Assembly (NCBI GenBank): GCA_014650415.1
Contig: BMUX01000037.1
Span: forward strand, 5,278 to 39,349
DNA length: 34,072 nucleotides
Source: Streptomyces spiroverticillatus
Lineage (GTDB): Bacteria > Actinomycetota > Actinomycetes > Streptomycetales > Streptomycetaceae
Direction of reading: 5' to 3'
In this document: positions 16,310 to 25,045 of the stretch, in pieces
Numbering within the stretch: the stretch's first letter is position 1
Layout of the letters: every line of letters begins with the position of its first letter
Notes under the pieces: generated by a model
Databases searched by the model: none
Seen by the model: the letters and a program-made list of their open reading frames with translations, nothing else
What the model was told of the DNA's origin: nothing
Made by a program: the position numbers and the translations under genes

Positions 16310-17299
16310 ATGCACCACGAGAACACCCCGGAGGCGAAGGGGAAGGCCGGTGCCGTCGCCGCGGCCCTGGCAACGGCTCTCTCCTTCGGAGGCATGTTCG
16401 CCGTGGCCAAGTCGGCCTTCGGCCATCTCGACCCCTTTCACCTCACCCTTGCCCGGTTCCTTCTCGGGTCGGCCGTCTTCGTGATCGCCCTGCTCGTTCG
16501 TGAGGGCCTTGCCGCCCTTGGCACCGAAGGAAACCTGCTCGTTCTGTGGGGTCTGGGATCTCTCGGCTTTGCCGCCTTCAACCTTCTGACGTACGTCGGC
16601 CTGCAGTCCACACCTGCTCCCACAGCCTCCCTGCTCATGGCGACGATGCCGGCCCTCACGGTGTTCGTCGTGTGGGTCCGCACCGGAACTCGCCCGACCG
16701 CCAGCATCCTCGGTCTGGTCCTGCTCGCACTGGTCGGCGTCGCCACCGTCCTCGGCAAGGGAAACCCTCTGGCAGTCCTGACCGGCGGAGTGGGCCCGGG
16801 CTCGTTGCTCATACTCCTCGGCGTGGTCGGCTGGGTCGTCTACACCACCAGCGCCGCTTCGTTCCCCGGCTTCTCCGCGCTCCGCTACACAACCGTCACC
16901 AGCGTCCTGGGCACTGTCACCATCGGCGCGGCCACTCTCGTCGCGGGTGCGGCGGGCTGGATACCCTCGCCCGGCCCCTCCTCGTACGTGGCGAGCTGGT
17001 GGCAGATCCTCTACATGGCGCTTCCGGCCACAGCTGTGGCGATCCTGGCCTTCAACCACGCCACACGCACTCTCGGACCGGGGAATGCCGTGCTGTTCAT
17101 CAATCTCGTACCGCTCACCGCGTTCACCATCGAGGCGTTCCGTGGGCACCGGCCCGTCATCGGGGAACTCGTCGGCGTCGCCGTCACCCTCGGCGCGGTC
17201 ATCACCCACAACCTCCACAGCCGCCGCGCCACCCCGCCCCCCTCCGAGCCCACCCCCGCGGCGCGCTCGTCGGCGGCAACGGAGCCGGAAGTGCCGTGA
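16310..17299 (+). CDS. EamA/DMT-family membrane transporter
   Basis: This 329-residue integral membrane protein has about ten hydrophobic helices arranged as two five-helix halves, the usual layout of drug/metabolite transporters of the EamA type (commonly ~300 residues). Typical EamA traits are visible: the first helix 'AALATALSFGGMFAVAKSAF', the charged 'HLTLARFLLGSAVF' helix, and the second-half stretch 'FNHATRTLGPGNAVLFINLV', which matches the conserved end-of-family motif. The C-terminus is a short Pro/Ser/Ala-rich cytoplasmic tail. The ATG at 16310 has GGAG six bases upstream (16301-16304). EamA proteins export amino acids, nucleosides or other small metabolites, and the substrate here cannot be told. 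Nothing directly links it to the neighbouring hydrolases beyond co-orientation. Confidence 0.88.
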   Translation: MHHENTPEAKGKAGAVAAALATALSFGGMFAVAKSAFGHLDPFHLTLARFLLGSAVFVIALLVREGLAALGTEGNLLVLWGLGSLGFAAFNLLTYVGLQSTPAPTASLLMATMPALTVFVVWVRTGTRPTASILGLVLLALVGVATVLGKGNPLAVLTGGVGPGSLLILLGVVGWVVYTTSAASFPGFSALRYTTVTSVLGTVTIGAATLVAGAAGWIPSPGPSSYVASWWQILYMALPATAVAILAFNHATRTLGPGNAVLFINLVPLTAFTIEAFRGHRPVIGELVGVAVTLGAVITHNLHSRRATPPPSEPTPAARSSAATEPEVP

Positions 17300-17350
17300 A
17301 CGCCTCGACCCGGCCCTCCTCGTGTGGCTTCCCTCCTGGCCTCCGCCCGG

Positions 17351-17375
17351 CCTCGGCCCGGACCCTGGGCCGAGG
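17351..17375 (+). terminator. Probable terminator after the DMT transporter
   Basis: The arms 17351-17359 (CCTCGGCCC) and 17367-17375 (GGGCCGAGG) are perfect 9-base reverse complements with a 7-base loop, 52 bases after the transporter stop codon. The hairpin also lies downstream of the convergent fusion gene ending at 17566. Confidence 0.5.
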
Positions 17376-17565
17376 GGGCATCCCTGACGACTGGCCAACC
17401 CGACGCACCACCGTTCCCGATGCTGCCTCCACCACTCGCAACAGCGCTGGTACGAAGGCGAACACCCCACCACAGGGGCAGGCGGTGAGCCGGGGACGGC
17501 CGCAACGGCTCGGGCCGGGGAGTGGGCTTGCCGGCCGGCCCGCCCGACGGTGTCAGGAGGCGGTT

Positions 17566-19305
17566 TCACGCAGGAACGCGGACCATCGTCTTCCCGTCCG
17601 CGGCGCTGATCACGACGCCGGCCAACTCCCTGCCCTCGCCGCGGGTGTGCACGGCGTCCGCACGGTGGCCTTCGGCCTGAATGCCGCCGCGGGCACTCAA
17701 CGTGCCCAGATCGCCGTCGATTTCGACCGTGACGAGATCGTCGCCCCGGGCAGAGATCCGTCCGCCAACACCTACCTGGCCGATCCGGCCGTCCTTCTTG
17801 ATGCTGAGAGCCGTGGCCTTCAGCTGTGTCTGCACACCCCGCACCAGGCTGAGGCCGGTGCCGCCCGTGGTGGTGAGATCACCGCGGACCTCCAGCCGCG
17901 GCAGGTCCCGGCCGATCTGGACGCCTATCGCGCCGTCACCGGTCGTGGAGATGCTGTCGAAGCAGGCACGGCGCATGGATCCGTCGTAGAAGTTGAAGCC
18001 GCGCGCGCCGGTGCCGTGCGTGGTGATCGCAGCCCGTACGTCCAACCGGTCCAGATCGCCGAAGTTGACGAAGCCGATGCCGCTCGGCCCGTACGACGTG
18101 ATGGGGGCGGTCGCCGTCCACGACCGCACCCGGCCCCAGTTGTCGAGCACCATGTCGTTGGCGCCGTGGGTGGTTACCGGGCCGGTGTTGAGCACCTGGT
18201 CGATCAGGGCGCCGAAGGCAAGGAAGACACCGCCGCTGATGAGGTCCGGGGTCCCGACGGGAATTTGGCCGTCGGTGTGGATCTCCCGGGTGCGCAGGAT
18301 CGTGACGCGGGTGAGCCCTCCGGGGCCGCCATCACTGGTGGCACTGTGGCCGCCGACGAAGACGCCGCTGCCACGGATCGGGGAGCCGGGGCTGCCGGCG
18401 GTGATGTCCAGCAGCTCTGCGCTGACCTCGGCCCTCGGGTCGGCCTGTTGGTTCCACAGGGTGAACGCCCCTTGGAGTACCTCCACTCCGAAGCCGTGCG
18501 GCCGGTCGGTACGCCCGCGCAGATCTGCGGCCTCCACGGTGAGCCCGTCCACGGCCACGTGCCCGGAGCGGACGGCGTCGCGGGCCAGGAGCAGCACTTG
18601 TCCCCGGGTGTGTACGCCGTGCAGCGCCAGGGTGCCGAAGTCGGTGACCGAGGTGTCGTTGAGGATGGCCACCTCGTGCTCAGGGGCACGGATCGTCACG
18701 TTCTCAAGGAGGTTGTCCCGGGTCAGGCGCAGCCCTTTGGCGCCGAACTCCAGGGTGCCACCGCGCAGTCGCACCCCCGATGCGAGCGTGAGCATGGGCA
18801 TGCCGCTGATCGCGCCGTCCACTTCGATGGCGGGCACCCCCTCCTGCACCGCTCGGACCAGTTCGGCAGCGGTCACAACGCGCCGCCACCGTACGGTGTG
18901 GGACCCGGGAAGAGGGGGCCGGGCCGACGTTGCCTCGGTGACCGTGACGGTGGTGTCGTGTGCGAGGCGCGGGTCGACCTCGATGGAGGCGCAGCCGTTC
19001 TGACCGCCGGTGGTTTCGACGACGGGGCGCAGGATGTCGGCAGCGTCGCGGACGTCCGCCGTGGTGATCATGCGGAGAGCTTCGTCCGCGGTGACTCCGT
19101 GAGCGGCGAGGTCGCGCAACTGGTGGTCGCTGCCGTCGCCCCGCGCGATGGCGTTCTGGAAGACGGACGGGTTCGTTGTGACGCCCGCGACGTAGCAGCG
19201 ACTGACGAGGTGGGCCAGGGAGCCGGACGTGACGGGCGGGCGGGACAAGTCGTCCAGCTCGACCGAGACGGCTTCGTCGGGGAGACGTTCGAGTGGGTCT
19301 GTCAT
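17566..19305 (-). CDS. Fusion of transaldolase N-terminal part to a predicted beta-helix domain
   Basis: This 579-residue protein has an unusual make-up. Residues 1-125 closely follow the start of actinobacterial transaldolase: 'VSVELDDLSRPPVTSGSLA', 'GVTTNPSVFQNAI', 'RMITTADVRDAADILRPV' and 'ASIEVDPRLAHDT'. They contain the counterparts of the catalytic Asp (18/19), Thr44, Asn45 and Glu109. The match then stops, and the Schiff-base lysine segment (KIPAT) and the rest of the barrel are absent. From about residue 145 to the end the sequence is a series of short strand-turn repeats rich in Gly, Thr, Asp and Asn (GVRLRGGTLEFGAKGLRL; GPSGIGFVNFGDLDRLDV), typical of a right-handed parallel beta-helix. 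The frame is uninterrupted across the junction. The ATG at 19305 has AGGAG ten bases upstream. It cannot be a working transaldolase; the C-terminal domain's role is unknown. Confidence 0.8.
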   Translation of the reverse strand: MTDPLERLPDEAVSVELDDLSRPPVTSGSLAHLVSRCYVAGVTTNPSVFQNAIARGDGSDHQLRDLAAHGVTADEALRMITTADVRDAADILRPVVETTGGQNGCASIEVDPRLAHDTTVTVTEATSARPPLPGSHTVRWRRVVTAAELVRAVQEGVPAIEVDGAISGMPMLTLASGVRLRGGTLEFGAKGLRLTRDNLLENVTIRAPEHEVAILNDTSVTDFGTLALHGVHTRGQVLLLARDAVRSGHVAVDGLTVEAADLRGRTDRPHGFGVEVLQGAFTLWNQQADPRAEVSAELLDITAGSPGSPIRGSGVFVGGHSATSDGGPGGLTRVTILRTREIHTDGQIPVGTPDLISGGVFLAFGALIDQVLNTGPVTTHGANDMVLDNWGRVRSWTATAPITSYGPSGIGFVNFGDLDRLDVRAAITTHGTGARGFNFYDGSMRRACFDSISTTGDGAIGVQIGRDLPRLEVRGDLTTTGGTGLSLVRGVQTQLKATALSIKKDGRIGQVGVGGRISARGDDLVTVEIDGDLGTLSARGGIQAEGHRADAVHTRGEGRELAGVVISAADGKTMVRVPA

Positions 19306-19499
19306 GAATTACAGCTCCTGGTGGGGCCCGCTGCCAGGCAGCCGGCCGAGGGTTGGCGGCGAGTGGGGGGGGAAAGCGAGCTCCTCGGTCCCACTGCGGG
19401 GCGGGCACCTGGTGCCCTGAAGCAATCGCCTTCCGGAGCTCATGGGTCCGGTGACTCTCGGGAGCGGACTCTGCGGGCAGGAGCGGGGAGCCGGGGCCT

Positions 19500-20183
19500 T
19501 CAGGCCGAGCAGCTGTCGCCCGAGCAGGTGTCGGCACCGGGCGTGGAAGGCGCGCTCCGGGCGGCGGCCCCTTCCAGCACTCGCTGGAAGGTGGCGGTGT
19601 CCTGGGCGCCCCGGACGGCGAGGCGGCTGTCGAACACGAACGTCGGCACCGCCCGGACACCGAGCTGATCGGCCTGCCGCATTGCGGTCTTCACCTCGGC
19701 GATGCCGGTGCCGTCGGCGAGGGCGGCCCGCACCCGGTCGGGGTCCATGCCGGCCTGCTGGGCGAGGGCGACGAGGGTGTCCGGATCGGCGACGTTGCCG
19801 CCGTCGGTGAGGCAGGTGCGCATGAGCGCGTGCTTCACCGCGTGCTGGTCACCCCCGTCCTCGTCGCGTCCGGCCAGCCACAACAGCTGGTGCGCGGGGA
19901 GGGTGTTGACCGCGAGCGCCCGTTCCAGATCGAGGGTGAGCCCGTCCTCCCTGGCCACGCCGACAACCTTGACGTGGTCATCACGGAAAGTGACGCCGCC
20001 TCTGGCGAGGTAGTAGTCGAGCAGTGGTTGTGGCTCGTAGGGCAGCGCGGGGTTGAGCTGGTACGGCCGATGGAACACCTGGACGTCCCGTCGGCCGGGA
20101 AACGTTGTCAGGGCCTGCTCGAAGCGGACTTGGCCGACATAGCACCAAGGGCAGGCGATGTCGCTGTAGATGTCCACCTTCAT
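19500..20183 (-). CDS. DsbA-family FrnE-like oxidoreductase, copy 2
   Basis: This 227-residue cytosolic thioredoxin-fold protein has CPWC at residues 11-14 (YSDIACPWCYVG), the family markers PYQLNPALP and EPQPLLDYY, and a cis-Pro loop 'RAVPTFVFDSRL'. An excellent ribosome-binding site, AAGGAGG, lies at 20191-20197 (complement) with seven-base spacing from ATG 20183. It is paralogous to the plus-strand FrnE gene at 14865. Unlike that copy it ends in a cysteine-bearing tail, 'GADTCSGDSCSA', with a CxxxxC pair that could form an extra disulfide or bind metal. It is part of the minus-strand run with OsmC, FMN reductase and aldehyde dehydrogenase genes, a context that suggests thiol or oxidative-stress protection. 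Confidence 0.9.
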   Translation of the reverse strand: MKVDIYSDIACPWCYVGQVRFEQALTTFPGRRDVQVFHRPYQLNPALPYEPQPLLDYYLARGGVTFRDDHVKVVGVAREDGLTLDLERALAVNTLPAHQLLWLAGRDEDGGDQHAVKHALMRTCLTDGGNVADPDTLVALAQQAGMDPDRVRAALADGTGIAEVKTAMRQADQLGVRAVPTFVFDSRLAVRGAQDTATFQRVLEGAAARSAPSTPGADTCSGDSCSA

Positions 20184-20461
20184 GCGGTGGCCTCCTTCAT
20201 CGTTCAGGGGATCGGACCGTCAAGACACCGCGGGGGAGGAGGTGTCTCCTCGACGCAGCCCGGACCGGATGCCGCGGGCACTGCCGCACCGAATCCGTCC
20301 TGCTCCGTTCCGGAGCGGCGCGGTGAGGGGCCAGGAGGATGAGGGGCCAGGAGTCGGAACCTCGCCCGCGCGCCCCGGGGCACGCGCCGGGCCGCACGTC
20401 GCCATGGCCGCCGGGGCGGCCCGGATGTCCGCCGTGCAGGTGGGCGCCGCAGCGGTCTCCC

Positions 20462-20962
20462 TCACACCTGTACCGGGACCGGGGTGGTGCTGATGAGCGC
20501 ACCCGCGGTGAGGGTGCGGTGCACCGGGCACTTTTCGGCGATCTCCATCAGCCGGCGGTGCTGGTCGGCGTCGAGTGCGCCGTCGAGACGGATCTCCCGG
20601 GTGATCTGGGAGACCAGTCCGTTCCCGCTCGGGCTTCCGGCACGGTCCGCTGCGTGGACGCGCCGGTGGCGCAGTGAGACGGTGACTTTCTCCAGGGGCC
20701 AGCCCTTGCGATCGGCGTACATGCGAACGGTCATGGAGGTGCAGGAGCCCAGGGCGGCCAGCAGCAGGTCGTAGGGGCCCGGTCCGGTGCCCGTGCCCTC
20801 CGGCTCCGGTTCGTCCGCGGCCAGGAGATGGTGGCCGGCTCTCACCTGCTGGCCGTAGGGCCCGACCCCGTTCTCGCTGACCACGACGAGCCCGGCCTCT
20901 TCTGCCCCTGGGGCCTGTGCTGCGGTGTCCGGCTGCTGGGCGGTGGTGTGCGGTGTGGACAT
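20462..20962 (-). CDS. OsmC/Ohr-family peroxide-handling protein
   Basis: This 166-residue protein has the two conserved cysteines of the OsmC/Ohr fold: Cys74 in 'LLAALGSCTSMTVRMYADRK' and Cys145 in 'EIAEKCPVHRTLTAG'. The helix after the first cysteine and the GPGPYDLL lead-in are typical of the OsmC-like subgroup. Family members reduce organic hydroperoxides or act on related electrophiles by a two-cysteine mechanism. The N-terminal ~25 residues are a variable Thr/Gln/Ala-rich lead. It lies between the FMN reductase and FrnE genes on the same strand, supporting a redox-stress function. ATG 20962 was taken as the start; other in-frame starts would cut into the lead only. Confidence 0.88.
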   Translation of the reverse strand: MSTPHTTAQQPDTAAQAPGAEEAGLVVVSENGVGPYGQQVRAGHHLLAADEPEPEGTGTGPGPYDLLLAALGSCTSMTVRMYADRKGWPLEKVTVSLRHRRVHAADRAGSPSGNGLVSQITREIRLDGALDADQHRRLMEIAEKCPVHRTLTAGALISTTPVPVQV

Positions 20963-21076
20963 GTCGGGTCTCCTGAGTGCAAGCGGTGAGGGCGAGTTGG
21001 AGTGGTGCCACCCGGCGTCGGACCTGCGCGTGCAGGGCGTTGGCCGGGTGCGGGTGCGGAGGTTGGCAGGGCTGTG

Positions 21077-21652
21077 TCAGGCGGTGCGGGCGGGGGAGTG
21101 GCGCTGGGTCAGGACGACCAGTTCGGCCAGCAGCGCGCGCAGCAGGCTCTCGGTGACGGGGTCACCGCTGAAGGCGCCGTCGGCGTCGAAGCGCCGGTGG
21201 GACTGGAACACGGTGACCTCCGGGTGGGCCACGACCGGGGTCTCGATGCGGTGCAGGATCTGCCGCAGGACCAGTTGGCCTCGGGCGGTGCCGAATTGGG
21301 AGGGCGATGCGCCGAGTACGGCAACGGGCTTGTGACGCAGGGCGTGACGGCCGGTGGGGCGCGAGAGCCAGTCGAGGGCGTTCATCAGCACGCCGGGGAT
21401 GGCGGAGTTGTATTCGGGCGTGGCGATGATGACACCGTCCGCCTCCCGCACGTGGCGGCGCAGATTCGCTACGGCTGCCGGCTCGGGGCCGCCTTCAAGG
21501 CGCTGGTCGAAGAAGGGCAGTGTGCCCAGCCCCGAGTAGAGGTCGATGGTGACGCCGTCAGGGGCGAGGCTCTGCATGGCGCGCAGCAGACCGGTGTTGT
21601 GAGAAGAACGACGCAGGCTGCCGGAGATGGCGAGGAAGGTCAGGTCGGACAT
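21077..21652 (-). CDS. NADPH-dependent FMN reductase
   Basis: This is a 191-residue flavodoxin-like protein. The N-terminal phosphate-binding loop for FMN is 'AISGSLRRSSHNTGLLRA', and the second flavin-contacting segment is 'IIATPEYNSAIPGVLMNALD'. The segment 'VAVLGASPSQFGTARGQLVL' is the conserved third motif of NADPH-dependent FMN reductases of the YieF/ChrR/SsuE-like group. These enzymes reduce FMN, quinones, chromate or azo compounds at the expense of NAD(P)H. The start is the ATG at 21652; the frame is open further upstream, but that part has no family similarity. It lies 154 bases after the aldehyde dehydrogenase gene and 114 bases before the OsmC gene, and probably belongs to the same operon. 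Confidence 0.9.
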   Translation of the reverse strand: MSDLTFLAISGSLRRSSHNTGLLRAMQSLAPDGVTIDLYSGLGTLPFFDQRLEGGPEPAAVANLRRHVREADGVIIATPEYNSAIPGVLMNALDWLSRPTGRHALRHKPVAVLGASPSQFGTARGQLVLRQILHRIETPVVAHPEVTVFQSHRRFDADGAFSGDPVTESLLRALLAELVVLTQRHSPARTA

Positions 21653-21806
21653 CGCGGAAGGCCCTTCGGGGAATGCAGGGGCGGGGCTGGAGGGCAGGTG
21701 GGCCGGTCCCGCACCAGGGGTGGTGCGGGACCGGCCGCGTACGGCGGTCATGGCGGCGCACGCCCGCAGGGCAGCGGGGCACGCGCAGGGGCCGACGTGC
21801 GCCGGG

Positions 21807-23264
21807 TTACATCGGGTAGACCGGCTGGGAACCGCGAACGGTGATCCAGCGGGTCTCGGTGAAGGCGTCGATGTTGGCCTCGCCGCCGAATCGGGCACCG
21901 GTGCCCGACCAGCCGACGCCGCCGAAGGGGATGAGGGCGTCGTCATTGATGGTCTGGTCGTTGATGTGCACCAGACCGCTCGGGATGCGCTCGGCCAGCT
22001 CCAGGCCCGTCATCACGTTGCCGGTGAGGATGCCCAGCGAGAGGCCGTACTCGTCGTCGGCGGCCAGCCGCGCGGCCTCGTCCAGGGTGGCGAACGTACG
22101 GACGGGCACCACGGGGCCGAAGACTTCCTCCGCGTAGGCGGGGGCGTCGTCGGGAACATCGACGAGGACGGTGGGGCGGTAGAAGAGGTTGTCGTAGGTG
22201 CCGCCGGCCAGCAGACGGGCACCGGCGGCGATGCTGGCGGTGACCTGGGCGTGGATGGTGTCACGCTGGTGGGCGTTGATGAGGGGGCCGAGGTCGACGT
22301 CTCCGGTGGCGGGGTCGCCGACGGTGAGCTGCTCGGCCTTCGCGGCCAGCCGCGCGGTGAACTCCTCGGCGATGTCGGCGTGGACCAGGATGCGTCCGGT
22401 GGCCATGCAGACCTGGCCCTGGTTGAAGAAGGAGCCCCAGGCGACCGTGGATATGGCACGGTCCAGGTCGGCGTCGGGGAGCACGATCATCGGGTTGTTG
22501 CCGCCCAGTTCGAGGTGGGCGCGCTTGACGTTGCGGGCAGCCGCCTCGCCGACCTTGCGGCCGGCCCCGGTGGATCCGGTGAAGGAGATGACGCGTACGT
22601 GCGGATCGTCGACCAGCGCCGCACCTGCCTCGGCGCCGCCAGGTACCAGGCTGAGCACACCCGTCGGCAGGCCCGCTTCCTCGAAGATCCGCATGATGGT
22701 GACACCGCCGCTGACAGCGGTACGCGGGTCCGGCTTGAGGACCACGGCGTTTCCGAGAGCCAGGGCCGGAGCGACGGACCGGATCGCCAGGATCAGGGGC
22801 ACGTTGAACGGTGAGATGACGCCGACGACACCGGCGGGCATCCGGCGGGTCATGCTCAGGCGCGGCTCGGCGGAAGGCATGACCTGCCCGATCGGGTGCG
22901 AGCACAGCACGGCCGCCTCGAAGCACTCCTGCTCGGCCTGGTCCGTTTCGAAGACGGCCCTGGCGCGGGTGCTGCCGCTTTCGCGGATCAGCCAGTCCTG
23001 GATCTCCGGTGCGGCAGCGGCGAACAGTTCACCGGCCCGCCGCAGGATGGCGGCACGCTCGGTGTGCGGGGTGGCGGCCCAGGCGCGCTGGGCATCGGCG
23101 GCGCGGGAGGCGGCGCGGGTGATGTCGCCCGCGTCGGCCGATCCGACGTGCTCCAGGGTTTCACCGGTCGACGGGTTGACGACGGCGGACTTGCCGCCGG
23201 AGGCGTCCTGCCATCCGCCGATGTTGATCTTTCCGGACCAGGTGAGAGGGTCGAACAGGGACAT
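21807..23264 (-). CDS. Aldehyde dehydrogenase, benzaldehyde/vanillin-type
   Basis: This 485-residue NAD(P)-dependent aldehyde dehydrogenase has the usual family length. The oxyanion Asn154 (ISPFNVPL), Lys177 (VVLKPDP), the nucleotide loop FTGSTGAGRKVG (about 228-239), the general base Glu252 (LELGGNNP) and the catalytic Cys286 (NQGQVCMATGR) are all present. The opening 'LFDPLTWSGKI--GGW' and the NQGQVCMATGR form recall benzaldehyde and vanillin dehydrogenases, so an aromatic aldehyde is the favoured substrate, though this is inference. The start at ATG 23264 has GAGGAA just upstream; the longer frame beginning at 23369 lacks family similarity. The product would be the corresponding carboxylic acid. 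Confidence 0.92.
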   Translation of the reverse strand: MSLFDPLTWSGKINIGGWQDASGGKSAVVNPSTGETLEHVGSADAGDITRAASRAADAQRAWAATPHTERAAILRRAGELFAAAAPEIQDWLIRESGSTRARAVFETDQAEQECFEAAVLCSHPIGQVMPSAEPRLSMTRRMPAGVVGVISPFNVPLILAIRSVAPALALGNAVVLKPDPRTAVSGGVTIMRIFEEAGLPTGVLSLVPGGAEAGAALVDDPHVRVISFTGSTGAGRKVGEAAARNVKRAHLELGGNNPMIVLPDADLDRAISTVAWGSFFNQGQVCMATGRILVHADIAEEFTARLAAKAEQLTVGDPATGDVDLGPLINAHQRDTIHAQVTASIAAGARLLAGGTYDNLFYRPTVLVDVPDDAPAYAEEVFGPVVPVRTFATLDEAARLAADDEYGLSLGILTGNVMTGLELAERIPSGLVHINDQTINDDALIPFGGVGWSGTGARFGGEANIDAFTETRWITVRGSQPVYPM

Positions 23265-23419
23265 GGGTTCCTCGGACTTTCTCGGACGTTCTCGGTCCGC
23301 GACAGCGCGGACAGGGGGATTCGGACGGGCTGGGGGAGGGCCTGCCGCGCGGCCCGGGGGTACCGCCATGCGGGCGCCGTCCGCGCGATTGGCAGGGGGC
23401 TACCGCGCGGAGACCGGGG

Positions 23420-24256
23420 TCAACGGGTCGCGCGGTACGCCTGGTTGATCACGTCGGCGACGACGTGCGGGTGGCTGACCATGACGGCGTGGGAGCTGTT
23501 GACCTCGGTGATGTGGGCGTCGGCGCGCTTGGCCATGAACCGCTCCAGGCTCGGGGCGATGGCGTGGTCCTTCGTGGCGACCAGAGCCCAGGACGGGATG
23601 GTCTTCCAGGCGGCCTGCTTGGTCGGCTGGCCGAAGGCTTCGGCTGCGACGGGGCGCTGGGAGGCGGCCATGAAGGTGGCCGTCCTGGCGTGCACATCGG
23701 CGGCGAACGCGTCGGCGAACTTGGCCGGGTCGAGCATGACTTCGGTCCCGGTGGTGCCGTCGGGCCGGGTGAACTGGAAGGCCTGCTGCGGCAACGGCGG
23801 CACGGAGGCGTCGGGGTGCTCCTCCAGCAGGCCGCCGAGGGTCTCGCCCTGGTCGGGAGCGAACGCGGCGACGTAGACGAGCGCCTTGACGTCGGGTATG
23901 TCGGCGGCGGCATTGGTGATCACGGCGCCGCCGTAGGAGTGGCCGACCAGGATCTTGGGCCCCTTGATGCCCTTGAGCAGGCCCTCCAGATAGGCCGTGT
24001 CGTAGTCGAGGCCCCGCAGCGGGTTGGCCACGGTCCGGACCGGGAAGCCCTGGTGCCGCAGCTGGGTGGCGGTGTCGGTCCAGCCCGAGGCGTCGGCGAA
24101 GGCCCCGTGAACCAGCACCACCGTCGGCTTGGGCTTTGCGGCGCCCCGCTCCTGCGCGTCGGCGGAAGGCGCCAGGGAGGTGAGGGAGGCGACGACCGCG
24201 GCTGCGGCCGTTCCGACGGCTGCGGCGGTACGTCCGGTGTGCTTGTGCGTGCTCAT
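23420..24256 (-). CDS. Secreted alpha/beta hydrolase, copy C
   Basis: This 278-residue hydrolase has an N-terminal signal peptide (basic H/K/R-containing start, Ala/Val/Leu core, 'APSADAQ' cleavage region near residue 34). The mature domain has HGAF, GHSYGG with Ser107, Asp230 in 'LVATKDHAIAP' and His256 in NSSHAVMVS. The start at ATG 24256 is supported by AAGGAA upstream; the longer frame from 24376 adds 40 unrelated residues. It is a close paralogue of the plus-strand hydrolase at 13728, with nearly continuous identity from KPTVVLVHG to NQAYRATR. It is the first gene of a minus-strand run that continues with aldehyde dehydrogenase, and an operator-like site lies 135 bases upstream. Confidence 0.88.
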   Translation of the reverse strand: MSTHKHTGRTAAAVGTAAAAVVASLTSLAPSADAQERGAAKPKPTVVLVHGAFADASGWTDTATQLRHQGFPVRTVANPLRGLDYDTAYLEGLLKGIKGPKILVGHSYGGAVITNAAADIPDVKALVYVAAFAPDQGETLGGLLEEHPDASVPPLPQQAFQFTRPDGTTGTEVMLDPAKFADAFAADVHARTATFMAASQRPVAAEAFGQPTKQAAWKTIPSWALVATKDHAIAPSLERFMAKRADAHITEVNSSHAVMVSHPHVVADVINQAYRATR

Positions 24257-24390
24257 GGGATTCCTTCTTGAATGTGCGGCGAGTGCCGCGGACGGTTCGC
24301 CGGGCGCGCCCCCGACGAGGGCGGCGGGCGGCGGCTTTCTGCCGCTTCCGAGTGACGCGCTGTCCGGTGAGGACAACGATGCAACGCGAG

Positions 24391-24401
24391 TTACATTACA
24401 G
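24391..24401 (-). promoter_or_regulatory. Operator-like site upstream of the hydrolase C operon
   Basis: On the minus strand this reads CTGTAATGTAA within the longer run ATTGACTGTAATGTAA, 135 bases upstream of the hydrolase start, inside an AT-rich island. Fourteen of those 16 bases match the site upstream of the isochorismatase-like gene (AATGACTGTAACGTAA). It is a candidate TetR-type operator. Confidence 0.5.
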
Positions 24402-25045
24402 TCAATAGTCGAAACTTAACTTCAGTATGCGGTGTCGGTTCGGCCGGTCCGGAATCCGACGGGGTGACACGCGAGATCACCTGGCGGATCGCAAAGACCT
24501 GCGTCTGGCGGATCGTCACGACCGGTGTCCCGTAGGTGTGTTCACACTCTCCCTGTTGTGCTGAATGCTGACTGAAAGCCCGCTGAACGGATGCGTCGCG
24601 GAGAAACTGGAACGGGAGGAACCAGTCGCGTCAACGGTTCACCCATGCGGGGTGCTGAGGGGCCGGTCCGTCGGGGGCGGCACCGGCCGGGCTGATCCTG
24701 CCTGCCCGGATCGCGGCCTCGCGTCACACCGAGTCGCAGACCACGCCCGCGCTTGCGGGAAAGCCTCCCCGAAACCGCAACCGAAAGCTGCGACCGGGCC
24801 GAGGCGACCACCGTCCGTGCGTCCTCCTTGCGCGGTTGGCGCGCTCGTCCGTGGGATCTGGCCCTGGTCCGCGGAACGCCTGGCGCCGGTCGCCGCCCAG
24901 GTGTCGGCGCACCCGTTCAAGTGCTCAGCGAAAGGCTCGTCGCCACGTTTTCTGGGTGCACGGTGAAGCGCATGTCGCCGATGAGCGGGGCTGGCTCCCG
25001 GCCGAACTCCGAGACCTCGGAGCGCCAGTGGCGCAAACAGTGCCG

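Noticed and set aside
16546..19668. A very long plus-strand open frame of over 1000 codons across the DMT gene and the fusion gene
   Set aside because: It is out of frame with the DMT gene and antisense to the transaldolase/beta-helix gene. Its product is Arg/Pro/Gly-rich with no domain, as expected for shadow frames in GC-rich DNA.
24560..25040. Possible transposase or enzyme remnant in the long intergenic region
   Set aside because: Fragments such as 'HGEAHVADERGWLPAELRDL' look protein-like, but I could not match them to a family or find a consistent frame.
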